Positions 24,543-35,380 are shown, counted from the stretch's first letter. The stretch: 64,000 bases of DNA from Corylus avellana (GCF_901000735.1 NC_081549.1:2193989-2257988), one strand, 5' to 3'. Program-made: numbers and translations. The notes: a model not told the origin generated them from the letters alone.

Positions 24543-26114
24543 GAAAAAGAAGAGTGTTTTCTTTATCAATTTTTTCCCTCTTTTGTATTTTTCTCTTTTG
24601 TGTGAGAGTGAGACCTTGGTGTACATATCAATTTTTTCCCTCTTTTGTGTGAGAGTGAGATCTGGGTGTACATATTGGAGCTTTGAGTTTTTAGTGGTTT
24701 TCTCTCTACTCCTTTGTATTCCATCTTTTGTTAATAAATTTTCTCCGGGTCGTTTCCGCCAGTGAATGTAAGCTTGTTAAACCGAACCACTTAAATCTTG
24801 GTGTCGTATGTGATTGATCTATTTTTCTATTCTACTATTTTCTGCTTCTTTGGGATTCTGAATTTTAATTCCGCGCACAACACTCCTCAATATATATATT
24901 AGCTTATTTAACAAATTGCTTAACCGTAACTATGTTGATGGTTAACCATTGATCGAGTACTTCAGACAGTAAGTACTCTAGGCATATATGGTAGATAGAC
25001 CAGATATACACTCGACCAACCGGGTCGGGAAGATAGACCTAAGAAACTAGGGTTAAAGACAAAGTACTGATCATAAAATTCGAAGTGCAAGTCCGAAGGA
25101 GGGAATTCATATATTTTCAATAGGAGAATCATATATTGAGGAAAGTGAACCAAATGTAAAAGCCTGGCCAAGCTTTTGGCTCATGCCAGTTTAGGGTTTT
25201 GGCTTCATTAGTACTATTACATATATGGTTGAAGCTTGAGGAAAAGTAAGGGCATCGGAATCACATAGGCTATCATTTCACACCTTCCTCTTTTCTGATC
25301 AACCAAATGTACTTGAGATACTCGAAGCTTTTAGGGAGATCTTTTTTTGACTGTGCATGGAATTTACCTTAATAGCTTACCAATTGGGAATATAGTTTCC
25401 ATATATGGGAAATGTAAATTTTGCTCTAAATGTATTCAATGGTACTACTTAGCTGGAAATGTTTTATTCCGAAAACCTAATTAGCCATGATCAGATTGCA
25501 AACTGTAGAATTTTGATTGATGCTGTTAACACTCTACTTAAGCTTGTTCTAACAATTAAATTGCCAACAACATTCCAGTGGTGTGCTATTAGAATAACCT
25601 CTGTTTGGACAAAGTAATGATAGTGATACTGCAGTTGAGATCGTATAATCGAGTTTAGTCAATGAACCATTGCAAAATAAGTAGAGACAATTGAAAACTT
25701 GTTGGCTGTAGAGTTTTCTGATGCTTAAGTTAGCAAAGAAAATTGTGTATCGCTACAGATTAGAGAGTTATAATATTTTGGAAAGTTAGTGGGCATAATT
25801 GTCTACTTGTCGTATCTGGAATGATGTACATCACCTCTCTTTAGCATCCATTGAAGGGGATACGGCTTTGGCGAGGTGCCGTGCTGGCAGATCATGGCCA
25901 TAATCATATTTCATGTCAAATTCTACTTTCACTAGCAGGGTTATGGCCATAGCCAAATTCTTTTCTTGAAATCATGGGGCAATTAAATTGAAACTATGAA
26001 GTGGTCATTCTCTGTCCTACAATCCCGATGTCCTCTAAACAACCACTATGATGACACGGCTAGTTGGGCTTCCTAGATTTTCCCGTCCTATCTAGGTCTA
26101 ATTGTCTATTTTGT
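24543..26114. other. unit A spacer containing an inverted block
   Basis: No gene is supported. Positions 25100-25580 are the inverted counterpart of 32600-33060 in unit B. A short direct repeat TCAATTTTTTCCCTCTTTTG is at 24567 and 24628. The rest is unique AT-rich sequence. Confidence 0.5.
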
Positions 26115-26405
26115 CATTACAAGAATTTTGGTATTTAACAACGATAAAAACATTGTTGCTAAAAGTCTAAAAGTCATCGCTAATAAGTTGTCACAGTTAC
26201 TTCGACGAAAAATGTTATCAGTGACAACATTAGTGTCATCACTGTAATGACATGTAGTTGTTGATAATGTTTGAGATTGTCGCAAATAGCGTAAAAACTA
26301 AACCGACATGTCACCATTGATGATAAGTTATCAACAATGACATAGGGGGTCATCGCTGATAGTTTATTATTAGTGAAGACTTCGCGCTGTTGTTGATAAC
26401 TTTGT
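26115..26405 (+). mobile_element. CACTA-like element end (fragment)
   Basis: The stretch starts CATTACAAGAATTTT, one base off the CACTACAAGAA terminus of CACTA (En/Spm) elements. It continues with repeated subterminal motifs such as AACAACGATAAAAACATTGT, GTCATCGCTAATAAG, GTTATCAGTGACAAC and GTCATCGCTGATAG, which is typical of these ends. No matching opposite terminus or transposase was seen, so this is a truncated remnant. Confidence 0.55.
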
Positions 26406-26780
26406 ACTATTTTTTAAAAATAAATTTTGGATTTATTTATATAATTTATAATTGCTATATTTGATTATGGAATGAGTAGACCTAATACAGAACAACTATA
26501 ATTGCTACATCATACAAGTATTCATTCAACAGATGCTAAGAAAAAGCTTGGTATTTTTTTTCTAATTAAAAAGTTTGGTGGGGAAAATCAATGGTTACTA
26601 TTCTACCTAACTGTGACCATAGTAGCACTTGCTTGCTCAGAGCCGTAAATGAGAGGCCTACTAAAATTCGACTAAACTATAGTCTGACCTAGCTTCATTA
26701 TGGCATTAATGTGACTCAAGGCGACTAATATTAATAGGACCGAAGATTCTCATTTCGAGAGTTGAACTCTCACCCTAATA

Positions 26781-27608
26781 CAGGGCCAGCTAGACCACTA
26801 GGCGAGTGAGACGCTCACCTAGGGCCCCCGGATTAATAAGGCCAAAAAAAAAAATTTGCCCAATTTTTTTTTTAATATATATATTTGTAATTTAAGGCCC
26901 ATTTTTTTTTTTTTTAATTAGGCCTAATTTTTTTTTTTTTCATAAAAACTTAAAAGCCCCATTATAATAAGCCCATGGTAAAATAAGACCAATTAACCCA
27001 GAAAAACAAATATTATTATACTTAAAAAGAGTCTATCTACCTATACATCCGAAATTATTTGATATTGAAAGATCATTTTAACCCTACCTAACCACCCACT
27101 TTCTTTCATTTCTTTTTCTTTATCTCTTTTCTTCTCCACTGCCGACATCCTCCCCTCTTATCTTCTGTTTTCTCTTTCATTAGTTTCACTCAATACAGAA
27201 TGTGATGGAGAGAGATGAAGAGAGAGAGAGAGAGAGAAAGAAAGAAACATGTGTATCAATGAGGTAATGATTCATAAAAAACAATTGATTTTTTTTTTTT
27301 TTTTTTTGGTAATGGTTATTTCCGTGCTTGATTTTTCTTGTGGGTTTTGTATGAGTTTTTGTCAATTTTTTTGGTGGGTTTTGTTTGAAACAGTTGTATC
27401 AAAGAGGTAAGGATTCATAAAAAAAAAAAAAAAAAAATTGATTTTTTTACTGTTGTGTTTATTTTTGTAAGGATTACTAAAAATGTGAACTCTAAATATT
27501 ATAATAATATTAAAATAAATATTATTTAATTAATATATAAATATTAAATAAAATAAGGCCATATTTAAAAGTTTCGCCTAAGGCCTCAGAAAACATTGAG
27601 CCAGCCCT
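26781..27608. mobile_element. non-autonomous hAT-like element with target duplication
   Basis: The left terminus is CAGGGCCAGCTAGACC and the right terminus reads AGGGCTGGCTCAATG on the reverse strand. The flanks ACCCTAATA (26772-26780) and ACCTTAATA (27609-27617) form an 8-9 bp near-perfect target duplication, which is the hAT signature. The 828-bp interior carries GGCCTAAGGC-like subterminal sequence, poly-T tracts and a (GA)n run at 27219-27236. It also has two copies of a GTATCAAxGAGGTAAxGATTC motif (27252, 27396). It has no transposase. Confidence 0.75.
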
Positions 27609-28104
27609 ACCTTAATACATGCCCAACTACTTTAAAAATTTCCTTAAGATCACTAAACCATCACCATATATATATATATATGGTAGCATGGAATTTGAAT
27701 CTTGTGCAAACAAACCAAGTCTTGCAAGTCCGAACTTCGTCTAATTAAGTAACTGATTGCCTGCGTTTATGCTTGGAAAGTGCTTGGTATGTCGTCGATA
27801 CTAATCAAGTTAATTTTGACAGCAATATATAGCGTACGTCACAAGTTCATCAGCTATAGCTAGCTTTTAATGGAAAAGGCTAAGAAGTATTGCATACCAA
27901 ATGTTTAATACATTTATCTCTCTTTCAATGCAGCAAAGCACACCTTAGCTAGCGTACGTCAACATGCACAAACAGGAGAGTGTTTTTTTTTTACATGATT
28001 AGAAAAGAGATCCAAGGCAGCTGAGAACTCCTCTTTTTATTCTAATAGACTACTGCATTAGCATGGAGTTTTTTTTTTTTTAGGGGCTTCAATTCAGTTA
28101 ATGT

Positions 28105-29016
28105 TTAGCGTCTTCTTGCGGCTGTTTCTCTCTGTGCATTGAAATAAACAGCAGCAACTGGGAGGCCGAGATCGTTTTCGGCTGCGAAACTTCGGGTGCT
28201 GAAGTGATCCCTGGAAGAAGGTGGGTTCACTGATTGCCTTCGTTTCTGCTTGAACAGAACAAACACAAACCTGTGGATCCCTATATTTGGCCTTGGAATC
28301 TCATAGCTCACAACCTCCCTTCCTGCAAAACCCGCCAAAAGAGGAAACTTATACATCAGTACCCTATCTCTGCAACTCTCTCTTTTTCTTTACTTTATTT
28401 GGGACAGAGAGAACATACCAAATGTGGCATCTGTTGTGCCTGGGATGTCTGTGACTACCCTGTAACATGATGTTCAAATTGTTAGTACTTCTCTCTCATA
28501 TGTTCTAGTCCCACAAAGTTACATAATCTAAAGTTTTCTGCAATAGAAATGATATGCATATCTATGAAATCATTTTTATTTGTCATTTAGTTTTTGGTTG
28601 GATATGGATTTATGGTACCAATGCAGGTGCTCCCTTAAATAAGGATCACTAGGGCCAGGAACATCTGGGTCAGTCATCACCTGCAATACGAATAATATCA
28701 ACAAGACTAGTTTTTAATAATAGAGATATAAAGCAACAGAGCTTTTAAGTAAGAAAGAGAAATGATCAAAAGAAAAGGAAAGGGGGGAGTTTCAGCTGTA
28801 GTACTACTACTACTATACCAGTGTGAAAAAAGATCTCATATCAGCTCCTTGAATCTCAACCCTTGGTTTGGTGGTTACTGAGGAAGGATGGAGCTCAAGC
28901 CCCTTGCAGACCTGCTTGTTGTTGTAAGTGACACATATTTTTAGGCTTGGCGTGAAAGAATCAATAACATCTCCTATGACTCTCCCAACAATCAGAGGTT
29001 CTGAAACTCTTGCCAT
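28105..29016 (-). CDS. CEN: TERMINAL FLOWER1/CENTRORADIALIS-like PEBP, copy A
   Basis: A floral-repressor type phosphatidylethanolamine-binding protein that works with FD-type bZIPs and 14-3-3 proteins in the meristem nucleus. Four exons (29016-28819, 28680-28619, 28459-28419, 28322-28105; 198, 62, 41 and 218 bp) have the canonical sizes of the family and join to 172 residues. Visible motifs are [10 protein letters not shown] (residues 70-79), EHLHW with the TFL1-type His84, [10 protein letters not shown] and SRDHF with the TFL1-type Asp139; FT-type proteins have Tyr and Gln here. It ends [11 protein letters not shown]. Unusual changes relative to copy B and the family are [10 protein letters not shown] (normally NGHELF/YPSSV) and KICV (normally KMSV/T). 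All splice sites are GT-AG. It lies 3' to 3' with gene X. The repressor role is inferred from the family. Confidence 0.96.
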
Positions 29017-29078
29017 TAATTGGATGTATGAGAAAATGAGAGAATTTGGTGATGAACCCCCCCCACTGAGACTGAATA

Positions 29079-29125
29079 TATATATATAACTCTCTGGTGT
29101 TTGTTATTGGGCATGGAAGTAGAAG

Positions 29126-29168
<43 letters not shown>

Positions 29169-29182
29169 TATATATATATATA
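29079..29182 (-). promoter_or_regulatory. CEN copy A promoter with (CA)n and (TA)n runs
   Basis: A TATATATATA run at 29079-29090 and another at 29168-29182 flank a (CA)n tract at 29131-29164. In copy B the corresponding promoter has only CTATATATAC at 34281-34290 with no CA tract. Either TA run could be the TATA box; the nearer one leaves a leader of about 40 nt. Confidence 0.45.
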
Positions 29183-29264
29183 CTACTTTGAAGTACCCTA
29201 CAAGCAAGTCATTTTAGATCCCATGTGGCCTTAGATTATGTTTATATTACTAGACTGTGTTCTG

Positions 29265-29302
<38 letters not shown>

Positions 29303-29473
29303 GACATATCAAGACCTCAGTGGGTTCCTGAACCCGGCCCCCCACTCTATCTCTGTCATATTATTGGGTCCCTAGGAATTGGTTCTTCAGTGGCTCTAGC
29401 AACTCCTATCCATTGAGTTTTCGTTCAATATAAAGATCTACTTTTTTTGTTTTTTTGTTTTTTTTTTAAAAAA

Positions 29474-29700
29474 AGAAGATCTTGCAGAACATGATACAAC
29501 TAGCTATAGCTAGCAAAGGTTTAGTAGACATGGAAGACGAAGAGCGGTTTTCAAGATAAATGAAAGCGTAATGCATGTAAATGTAAATCAATTAACATAC
29601 CTGCTGCTTCTTGTTTATTGAGGTCTAGTTATAAGTAGTAAGCCATTAGCAGAAAGTAAGATTAATTAGCATGTTTTTGTTACACATAATTTTAAAAGAA
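29474..29700 (+). pseudogene. gene X relic (deleted copy)
   Basis: Positions 29474-29557 match gene X from 20841, including AGAAGATCxTGCAGAACATG and TAGxAGACATGGAAGACGA. They also carry an extra CTAGCTATAGCTAGC that introduces an in-frame TAG. The copy then jumps from TTTTCAAGAT directly to AAATGAAAGCGTAATG, the last codons of gene X. About 260 bp of the coding region (20913-21172) is therefore missing. The 3' flank (CTTGTTTATTG, AGCCATTAGCAGAAAGTAAG) is still recognisable to about 29700. The first 38 bp of the gene X frame are also absent, so the duplication breakpoint lies in or beside its 5' end. Confidence 0.88.
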
Positions 29701-30593
29701 AAATACAAAGTATTAATTACCAATTTAACATTTGTATTTTTAGAGTTTAAAAACTGATCGACACTCAAATTAATTATCTAACCGTAACACTTAAGACGAC
29801 CTTAGTTTTTTCTTTTTTTAGGATGAAAATTATGTGATATGGGATGCACATGACATTTTCGCCCCCAATCGCCTCAGAATGCCCATGAGATGAGGGTATA
29901 GTGTATTTCCCTAACATTAACATTTAGGGTGTGCTAATGCAACTCAATTTTTATGCCTAAAAAAAAAAAAAAAAACTTAAAAACATGAAGAGGGCAAAGA
30001 TGTCGAAGACCCTCCCCTCTCCCCTCTTCCCACTTGGGGGTGGCCGAATCACCCCTAAAAATGTTGATGGGTGCAGTCACCCCCCTTCCCTGTCAATGAT
30101 CGGGAATAACCGAACCATCTCATCTTACAAATGGAGGTGTACATAAAGTTCACATGCCCAAACAAATGGTTCTCATTAATACTCTTTAATTAGCTACAAT
30201 TCAAATAACTAACCACAGAGCTGAATCCGGATCCCTCACAACTAACTCACATATAAGCCGTGCTCCTAAGCTTGTGCCAAAAAATAAAAAGGACAAAAAT
30301 GAAAGAGTGAAAAAGACTTCAAAGCATTTGCCGGAAATACTCGCTCCGTTGGAGCCCAGTGATTTATAAAAGAAGTTGGGCTACTGCCTCCTCTTCTGGC
30401 TTGAGTTTGGAGACTTGCGCGCACTTGGTATATTGGGCCTACTGTTGAGAAATTTCATCAAGCTTCACGTGTATACCGCGAAGTTAGGTTAGGTTTCAGC
30501 TGGGCTTGGGCTTGGGCTTCGTCTTAGGTATCCAAACATGTAATTCTCATATGCATTTTAAAAAATACATGTTATTTTAGACTGATATTAGTT

Positions 30594-30637
<44 letters not shown>

Positions 30638-33260
30638 TTTTTGTCGACCCAATTCAATGAAAAATTATGTTCTTTGTCTCGAGACAGCGGTGGTGGTTCC
30701 TAGTATGGTATGATAACCTAATATATTAAATTGATACAAATTCAAATTACTCTTTTTTTCTTTTCTTTTTTAAATAATCATTAAGGAATATGTATAACCC
30801 ACAAGTTGATAGCATTTATCATTACAAAAATATAAAATTATCGTATATAACCCATCGTTTTGCCACACATACTCAGATAATTAAGGTGCCTACTTTCTCT
30901 CCAAGCCTTCCTTACAGATAAGCAGGCAATTGATTTGTCACTTTTCTTCAGCTGGATGCCTCTCCGCAGGACTACGCTGGCTCTGACTGATCAGTTCATG
31001 ATGAGAATTGCGAACATAATAAAATAAATAAATAAATAAAAGGCAAGAGCATGTAGAAACCAATAAAATAACAAAAATAATTAAACACATTTAAAAAGAA
31101 GATCAAACCAACGTATAATTAAGAGAAATGATACAATATTACCTCTTTGTGTTATTTAGATTCTACAGAGATATATTGTTTTCTAAAAGAGTAAAAAAAA
31201 AAATTTATCTCACCCGCTTTTCATATATATATATATATAGGACGAAGATAACACTAAAAATACCGTAGAATTAATAATTATAATTTGCCCCTCAAGGCTC
31301 TTAATAATTCCGCAGAGCCACGTGTAAAACACGGGGTCACGACCCCCCTTCTAGAGTACTGGAAATACGTTTGAATACTTGCCAATGTTGCCATCTCGTT
31401 GTCATTGTCATGAAACTGACATCTCCACCCGGCCTGCCTCTTCAGTCCTCTCTCAGCAAACCAAAATCAAGATTATTTTTTCTCTTACATTTACTTAGGT
31501 TTCATATACCAGTAAACTCTCACATTGATTTTTAAATATCATATATAACCGGAACTAATGCTCTCTAACGTTGTGTTCAGAATAAAATCCTCTCTATTTT
31601 AAATAAATGGATACTTCAAAATTTAAAATTAGTGTTAAGACGTTATATTTTTGTAAAAGGCTTGCTTAATTGCCTCTTTTTTTTTTTCTTTTTTTTTTTT
31701 TTTCTTTTTTTTGGGTTTTGGTTTTGTCTTAAAGATGTACCAAACATGGGGAAAAAATCACAAAGTATGTTTACATCGAAACAAATGAGTCCTTAATTAG
31801 GACTCGTAATTTTTGACATTACTTACGAACCCAATACAAATTCAACACAAAATTAAAGGGTTGTAGTTGAAAAGTTTGATCCATTTAATTAAATAAGTCG
31901 GATTATGGTTGACCTGTATAGTCTTATACATACCTATGTTACGATACGATCCAAACCTAACACACAATATAATGGTTGATAATTTTTAAATGACCCGTAA
32001 ACCCTACACGAACCCAATATAATATCAAAAGATTAGAGGTAAGAGATACGATCCATTTAATTAAATAAGTTAAGTTATGATCTTAACCTATATAATATTT
32101 ATATTCATGCACTAACATAATCCGTACCCGACACACAAACACCAATTGCCGCTCTATCTAAACCTTAATGTAAGCAAGATTTTCGAAACGTTAGTTCCCA
32201 CGGTTTCCTTTCAACATTGTTGTCGTACTACACTTTTCATATAATAGAAGCAGGGTGTTCTGTACGACTTGGCAGCAGCTTCTACAGGGGAACAAAATCC
32301 AAACACCACAGATTTTTTGCATTACAAAGATCAGGAGGGATTGTCACATGCAATGAAGACCGTAAAATAGGTTTCTTGTATTATGTGACTGTCAATTTCC
32401 ACCATCTTAATTAGTCGCTTTGCCTCTTCAGGCCATGATAAAACCACTGCCAAGTTTCTGCCGCATGCTCTTAGCTTTTAGCTTCTATACTCTCAAAAAT
32501 GCCTTGGGGGGTAAAGGAGCAGTTGGACAATAAATTGGTAGCTAGGAAAAGTGATATTTGACATTTTGGGTGCAAAGATGCCCTAGCTAGCACAGATTAT
32601 CATTACCCATATATCGAATGGTTGAATATACAATAGCCCGGCGGCAAGCTTATTTAAGCTTAATTAAGTAGATTAATTGTTAACATCAAATCAAAATCCT
32701 AAACTTTGGCTTAGGTTTTCATTACCCATTGAATACATTAATTTACAGCAAAATTTAGATTTCCTCTTTCTGGAAACTATTCCCATATATGGTAAACTAT
32801 TAAGGTAAATGCCACAATTCAAAAAAAAGGGTCTCCGGCCCTGACAGCAGCTAGCTAGCTTTGAGTTCAGAAAAGAGGCCTGCAGATGTGATTCCCCTTA
32901 CTTTTTTTTTTCTCAAGCTTCAACTTTATACAACACTAATGAAGCCAAAACCCTAAACTGGCATGAGTCAAAAAGCTTGGACAGCCTTGCAAATTTGGTT
33001 GGTCCACGTGGCCTCATTATGATTCTCCTATTGAAAATATAACAACTCGCCGGCCCCTTGATTTTTCACAAGCATACACATATATGATATATGATACTAA
33101 TTATTAAGTTAATTTAGACAGCCATCACAAATTCATCAGCTTTTAATGGAAAGCAAAGAGATCTAATTATATATAATTAACACATGAACAAAGCCTTATA
33201 TATAAAGCTGATGATCAGAGCTCCACTTTTTTATTCTAATAGATTGCACTAATAACATGG
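29700..33260. other. unit B spacer
   Basis: No gene is supported. It includes (TA)n at 30598-30634, segments shared with unit A (30415-30540, 30655-31470 and, inverted, 32600-33060), and a GGGGTGGCCGAATCACCCC palindrome-like motif near 30040. At 31800-32160 there are two diverged ~185-bp copies of a repeat with ACGAACCCAATA and TTTAATTAAATAAGT motifs. The open frame at 32217-32414 shows no domain. Confidence 0.5.
31805..32160 (+). repeat. two-copy dispersed repeat
   Basis: Copies begin at about 31825 (TACGAACCCAATACAAATTC) and 32012 (CACGAACCCAATATAATATC). Each continues with GATCCATTTAATTAAATAAGT and then CCTAACACACAA or CCCGACACACAA. A third diverged copy is at 21755-21930. The repeat family is not identified. 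Confidence 0.55.
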
Positions 33261-33287
33261 AGTTTTTTTGGGGGCTTCACTTAATTA

Positions 33288-34167
33288 TTAGCGTCTTCTT
33301 GCAGCTGTTTCTCTCTGTGCATTGAAATAAACAGCAGCAACTGGGAGGCCGAGATCGTTTTCGGCTGTGAAACTTCGGGTGCTGAAGTGATCCCTGGAAG
33401 AAGGTGGGTTCACTGATTGCCTTCGTTTCTGCTTGAACAGAACAAACACAAACCTGTGGATCCCTATATTTGGCCTTGGAATCTCATAGCTCACAACCTC
33501 CCTTCCTACAAAACCCACCAAAAGAGGAAACTTATACATCAGTGCCCTATCTCTCTAACTCTTTCTTTTTTTGTGTATTCGGAAATAGAGTGAACATACC
33601 AAATGTGGCATCTGTTGTGCCCGGGATGTCTGTGACTATCCTGTAACATGTTCAAACTGTTAGTTCTCTCTCATGCATACTTTAGCTTATAATTATATAT
33701 CTTGCAAAAAGTTTGATTTTTTTTTTTTTTTTTTTTGCTTTGAATTCTAGAACTAGTAATCTTAATTATAGCAAATATATATAAACAAAGATGTGTACCA
33801 GTGCAGGTGCTCCCTTAAATAAGGATCACTAGGGCCAGGAACATCTGGGTCAGTCATGAGCTGCAATACAAATAATTAATATCAAGAAAGACTAGACGTC
33901 TAATAATAGAGATGTAAAGAAAGATTTGAAGTATGAAAGAGAAAAGAGAAGGAAATTAGGAATATAAACCAGAGTGAAAAAAGATCTCATGTCAGCTCCT
34001 TGAATCTCAACCCTAGGTTTGGTGGTTACTGAGGAAGGATAGAGCTCATGCCCGTTGCAGACTTGCTTGTTGTTGAAAGTGACAGACATTTTTATGGTTG
34101 GTGTGAAAGAATCAAGAACATCTCCTATCACTCTCCCGACAATCAGAGGTTCTGAAGTTCTTGCCAT
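33288..34167 (-). CDS. CEN: TERMINAL FLOWER1/CENTRORADIALIS-like PEBP, copy B
   Basis: The second tandem copy of the TFL1/CEN-type floral repressor. Its four exons (34167-33970, 33860-33799, 33640-33600, 33505-33288) have exactly the same lengths as in copy A and encode 172 residues. Motifs are as in copy [16 protein letters not shown] with His84, [15 protein letters not shown] with Asp139, and an RRR C-terminus. This copy keeps the family consensus [10 protein letters not shown] and [11 protein letters not shown] that copy A has lost. A minor change is Leu for Val at the exon 1/2 junction (FFTLLMTD). Exons 3 and 4 are almost identical to copy A, while introns have diverged (a poly-T tract at 33718-33736 is only here). 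The canonical surface suggests that this is the more conserved member; that is inference. Confidence 0.96.
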
Positions 34168-34280
34168 TGGAGGAGGGATCAGAAACGGCCGGAGATCGAG
34201 AAGGTGAAGAAGCCCCCTGAGATTGTATAAGATAACTCTGGAGATAGAGTTTGTTATTGGGCATGGATGTAGGAAGCAGC

Positions 34281-34290
34281 CTATATATAC
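34281..34290 (-). promoter_or_regulatory. TATA box of CEN copy B
   Basis: CTATATATAC lies about 115 bp upstream of the start codon. It is embedded in sequence shared with the copy A promoter (TTTGTTATTGGGCATGGA at 34250-34267). Confidence 0.45.
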
Positions 34291-34866
34291 TAGTTTAAAG
34301 TAGCATGCAATTCATATTTCAGATCCAATGTGGCTTCAGATTATGTATACAAGAATAGAATAAATATGGGACATCTTAAAAAAGGTTACTAGGCTATGTT
34401 CTTCGTACCTCTCTCTAGATCTCTTTCTCTCTCTCTCTCTCTCTCTCTCGTGTGACACATCAAGAACTTAGTGGTTTGCCGTCTATAAAATCTAATGGGT
34501 ATGTGAATCTGGCCCCCCCTCATCATCTCATGTTGGGTCCCTAGGAATTGGTTCTTCGGTGGTTGTAGTACTGATCCTAGCCAATGAGTTCTCATTAAAT
34601 ACATAGATGTTCTTCTTTTGTCGAAGGCAGAGAAAGATATTGTAGAGATCTCTCTTAGGCTTAATTTAATATTTTATTAAATTGGTTCATCAGGTTTAAA
34701 ATGGATCAAATTACTCTTTTAAAGTATGTTATCAAATCGCTCCCTCCGTAAATCTATCATAAGGAGGATTGTTTTTAATGACACTTATGCATTAGAAAAC
34801 ACAAGATCTAATAAACTAACTCCACATATAAAAATGTGCAATTTCAACTTTGACACATGCATTTGT

Positions 34867-35380
34867 GGGGTGACCCACCCATGCCCTTCATCAATGGGTA
34901 TGGATAGGTTGTGACCCACACCCTTCATCCGTAGCCGTGGCTAGGATGGTCCCAATAGAGAAATGTGGCGGGATCACCCCCATTGCCCGCTTTATCAACT
35001 AGTGGAGGGTGGAGTGACCCACCCTACTGACAAAGAGAGCGTAGGTGGATGACCCACCTATCAATGGTAGAGCGAGGTAGAAATCGCTCCACCACCCAAT
35101 AGTAAAGGGAGTGGATCACGACCCACCCATGCATGTCGTCAGTAAGCTTGGGTGGGTGGGGTGACCTACCCATCCCCTCAATAATGTAGGATCGTAAGTG
35201 ACTCGTGTCTCTTGACCCATGCATACTCATCGCCAGCAGGTAGAAGAGATGATGGAATGACTCAACTTCCTTCCACTATTAGAGGGTGGGGCGATCCATT
35301 CACACCCTCTGTGGGCTTGTAGGTAGCCGCCCCACCATTTCCCGTGTTGGTGGAGGGTCACCTCCCTCCTTGTTCTCTTC
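34867..35380. repeat. irregular GTGACCCACCC repeat block
   Basis: Variants of GGGTGACCCACCC and TGACCCACCTAT recur around 34869, 34911, 35014, 35047, 35119 and 35159, interspersed with CCCTTCATC and ATCGCTCCACC. The spacing is irregular, so it is not a simple satellite. Related GGTGGCCGAACCACCC-like motifs occur near 30040 and 46340. It probably derives from a dispersed repeat of unknown class. Confidence 0.45.

Larger units (their letters stand above)
20841..29440. repeat. tandem segmental duplication, left unit (A)
   Basis: This unit holds gene X and PEBP copy A. Matching blocks with unit B: 20841-20912 to 29474-29557 and 21173-21300 to 29557-29700 (gene X and its 3' flank), 22130-22340 to 30415-30540, 22780-23345 to 30655-31470, 25100-25580 to 32600-33060 (inverted), 27790-27890 to 33090-33160, and 28040-29440 to 33220-34615. 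The unit is longer than B mainly because transposons lie at 24217-24539, 26115-26405 and 26781-27608. The boundaries are read by eye and good to tens of bases. Confidence 0.85.
29474..34615. repeat. tandem segmental duplication, right unit (B)
   Basis: This unit starts inside the gene X relic and ends past the PEBP copy B promoter. The promoter-distal homology includes TTGGGTCCCTAGGAATTGGTT at about 29365 and 34533 and the CT-repeat leader at 29268 and 34422. It is about 5.1 kb against 8.6 kb for unit A. The junction between units falls near 29440-29474 in a poly-T/poly-A tract. Confidence 0.85.
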
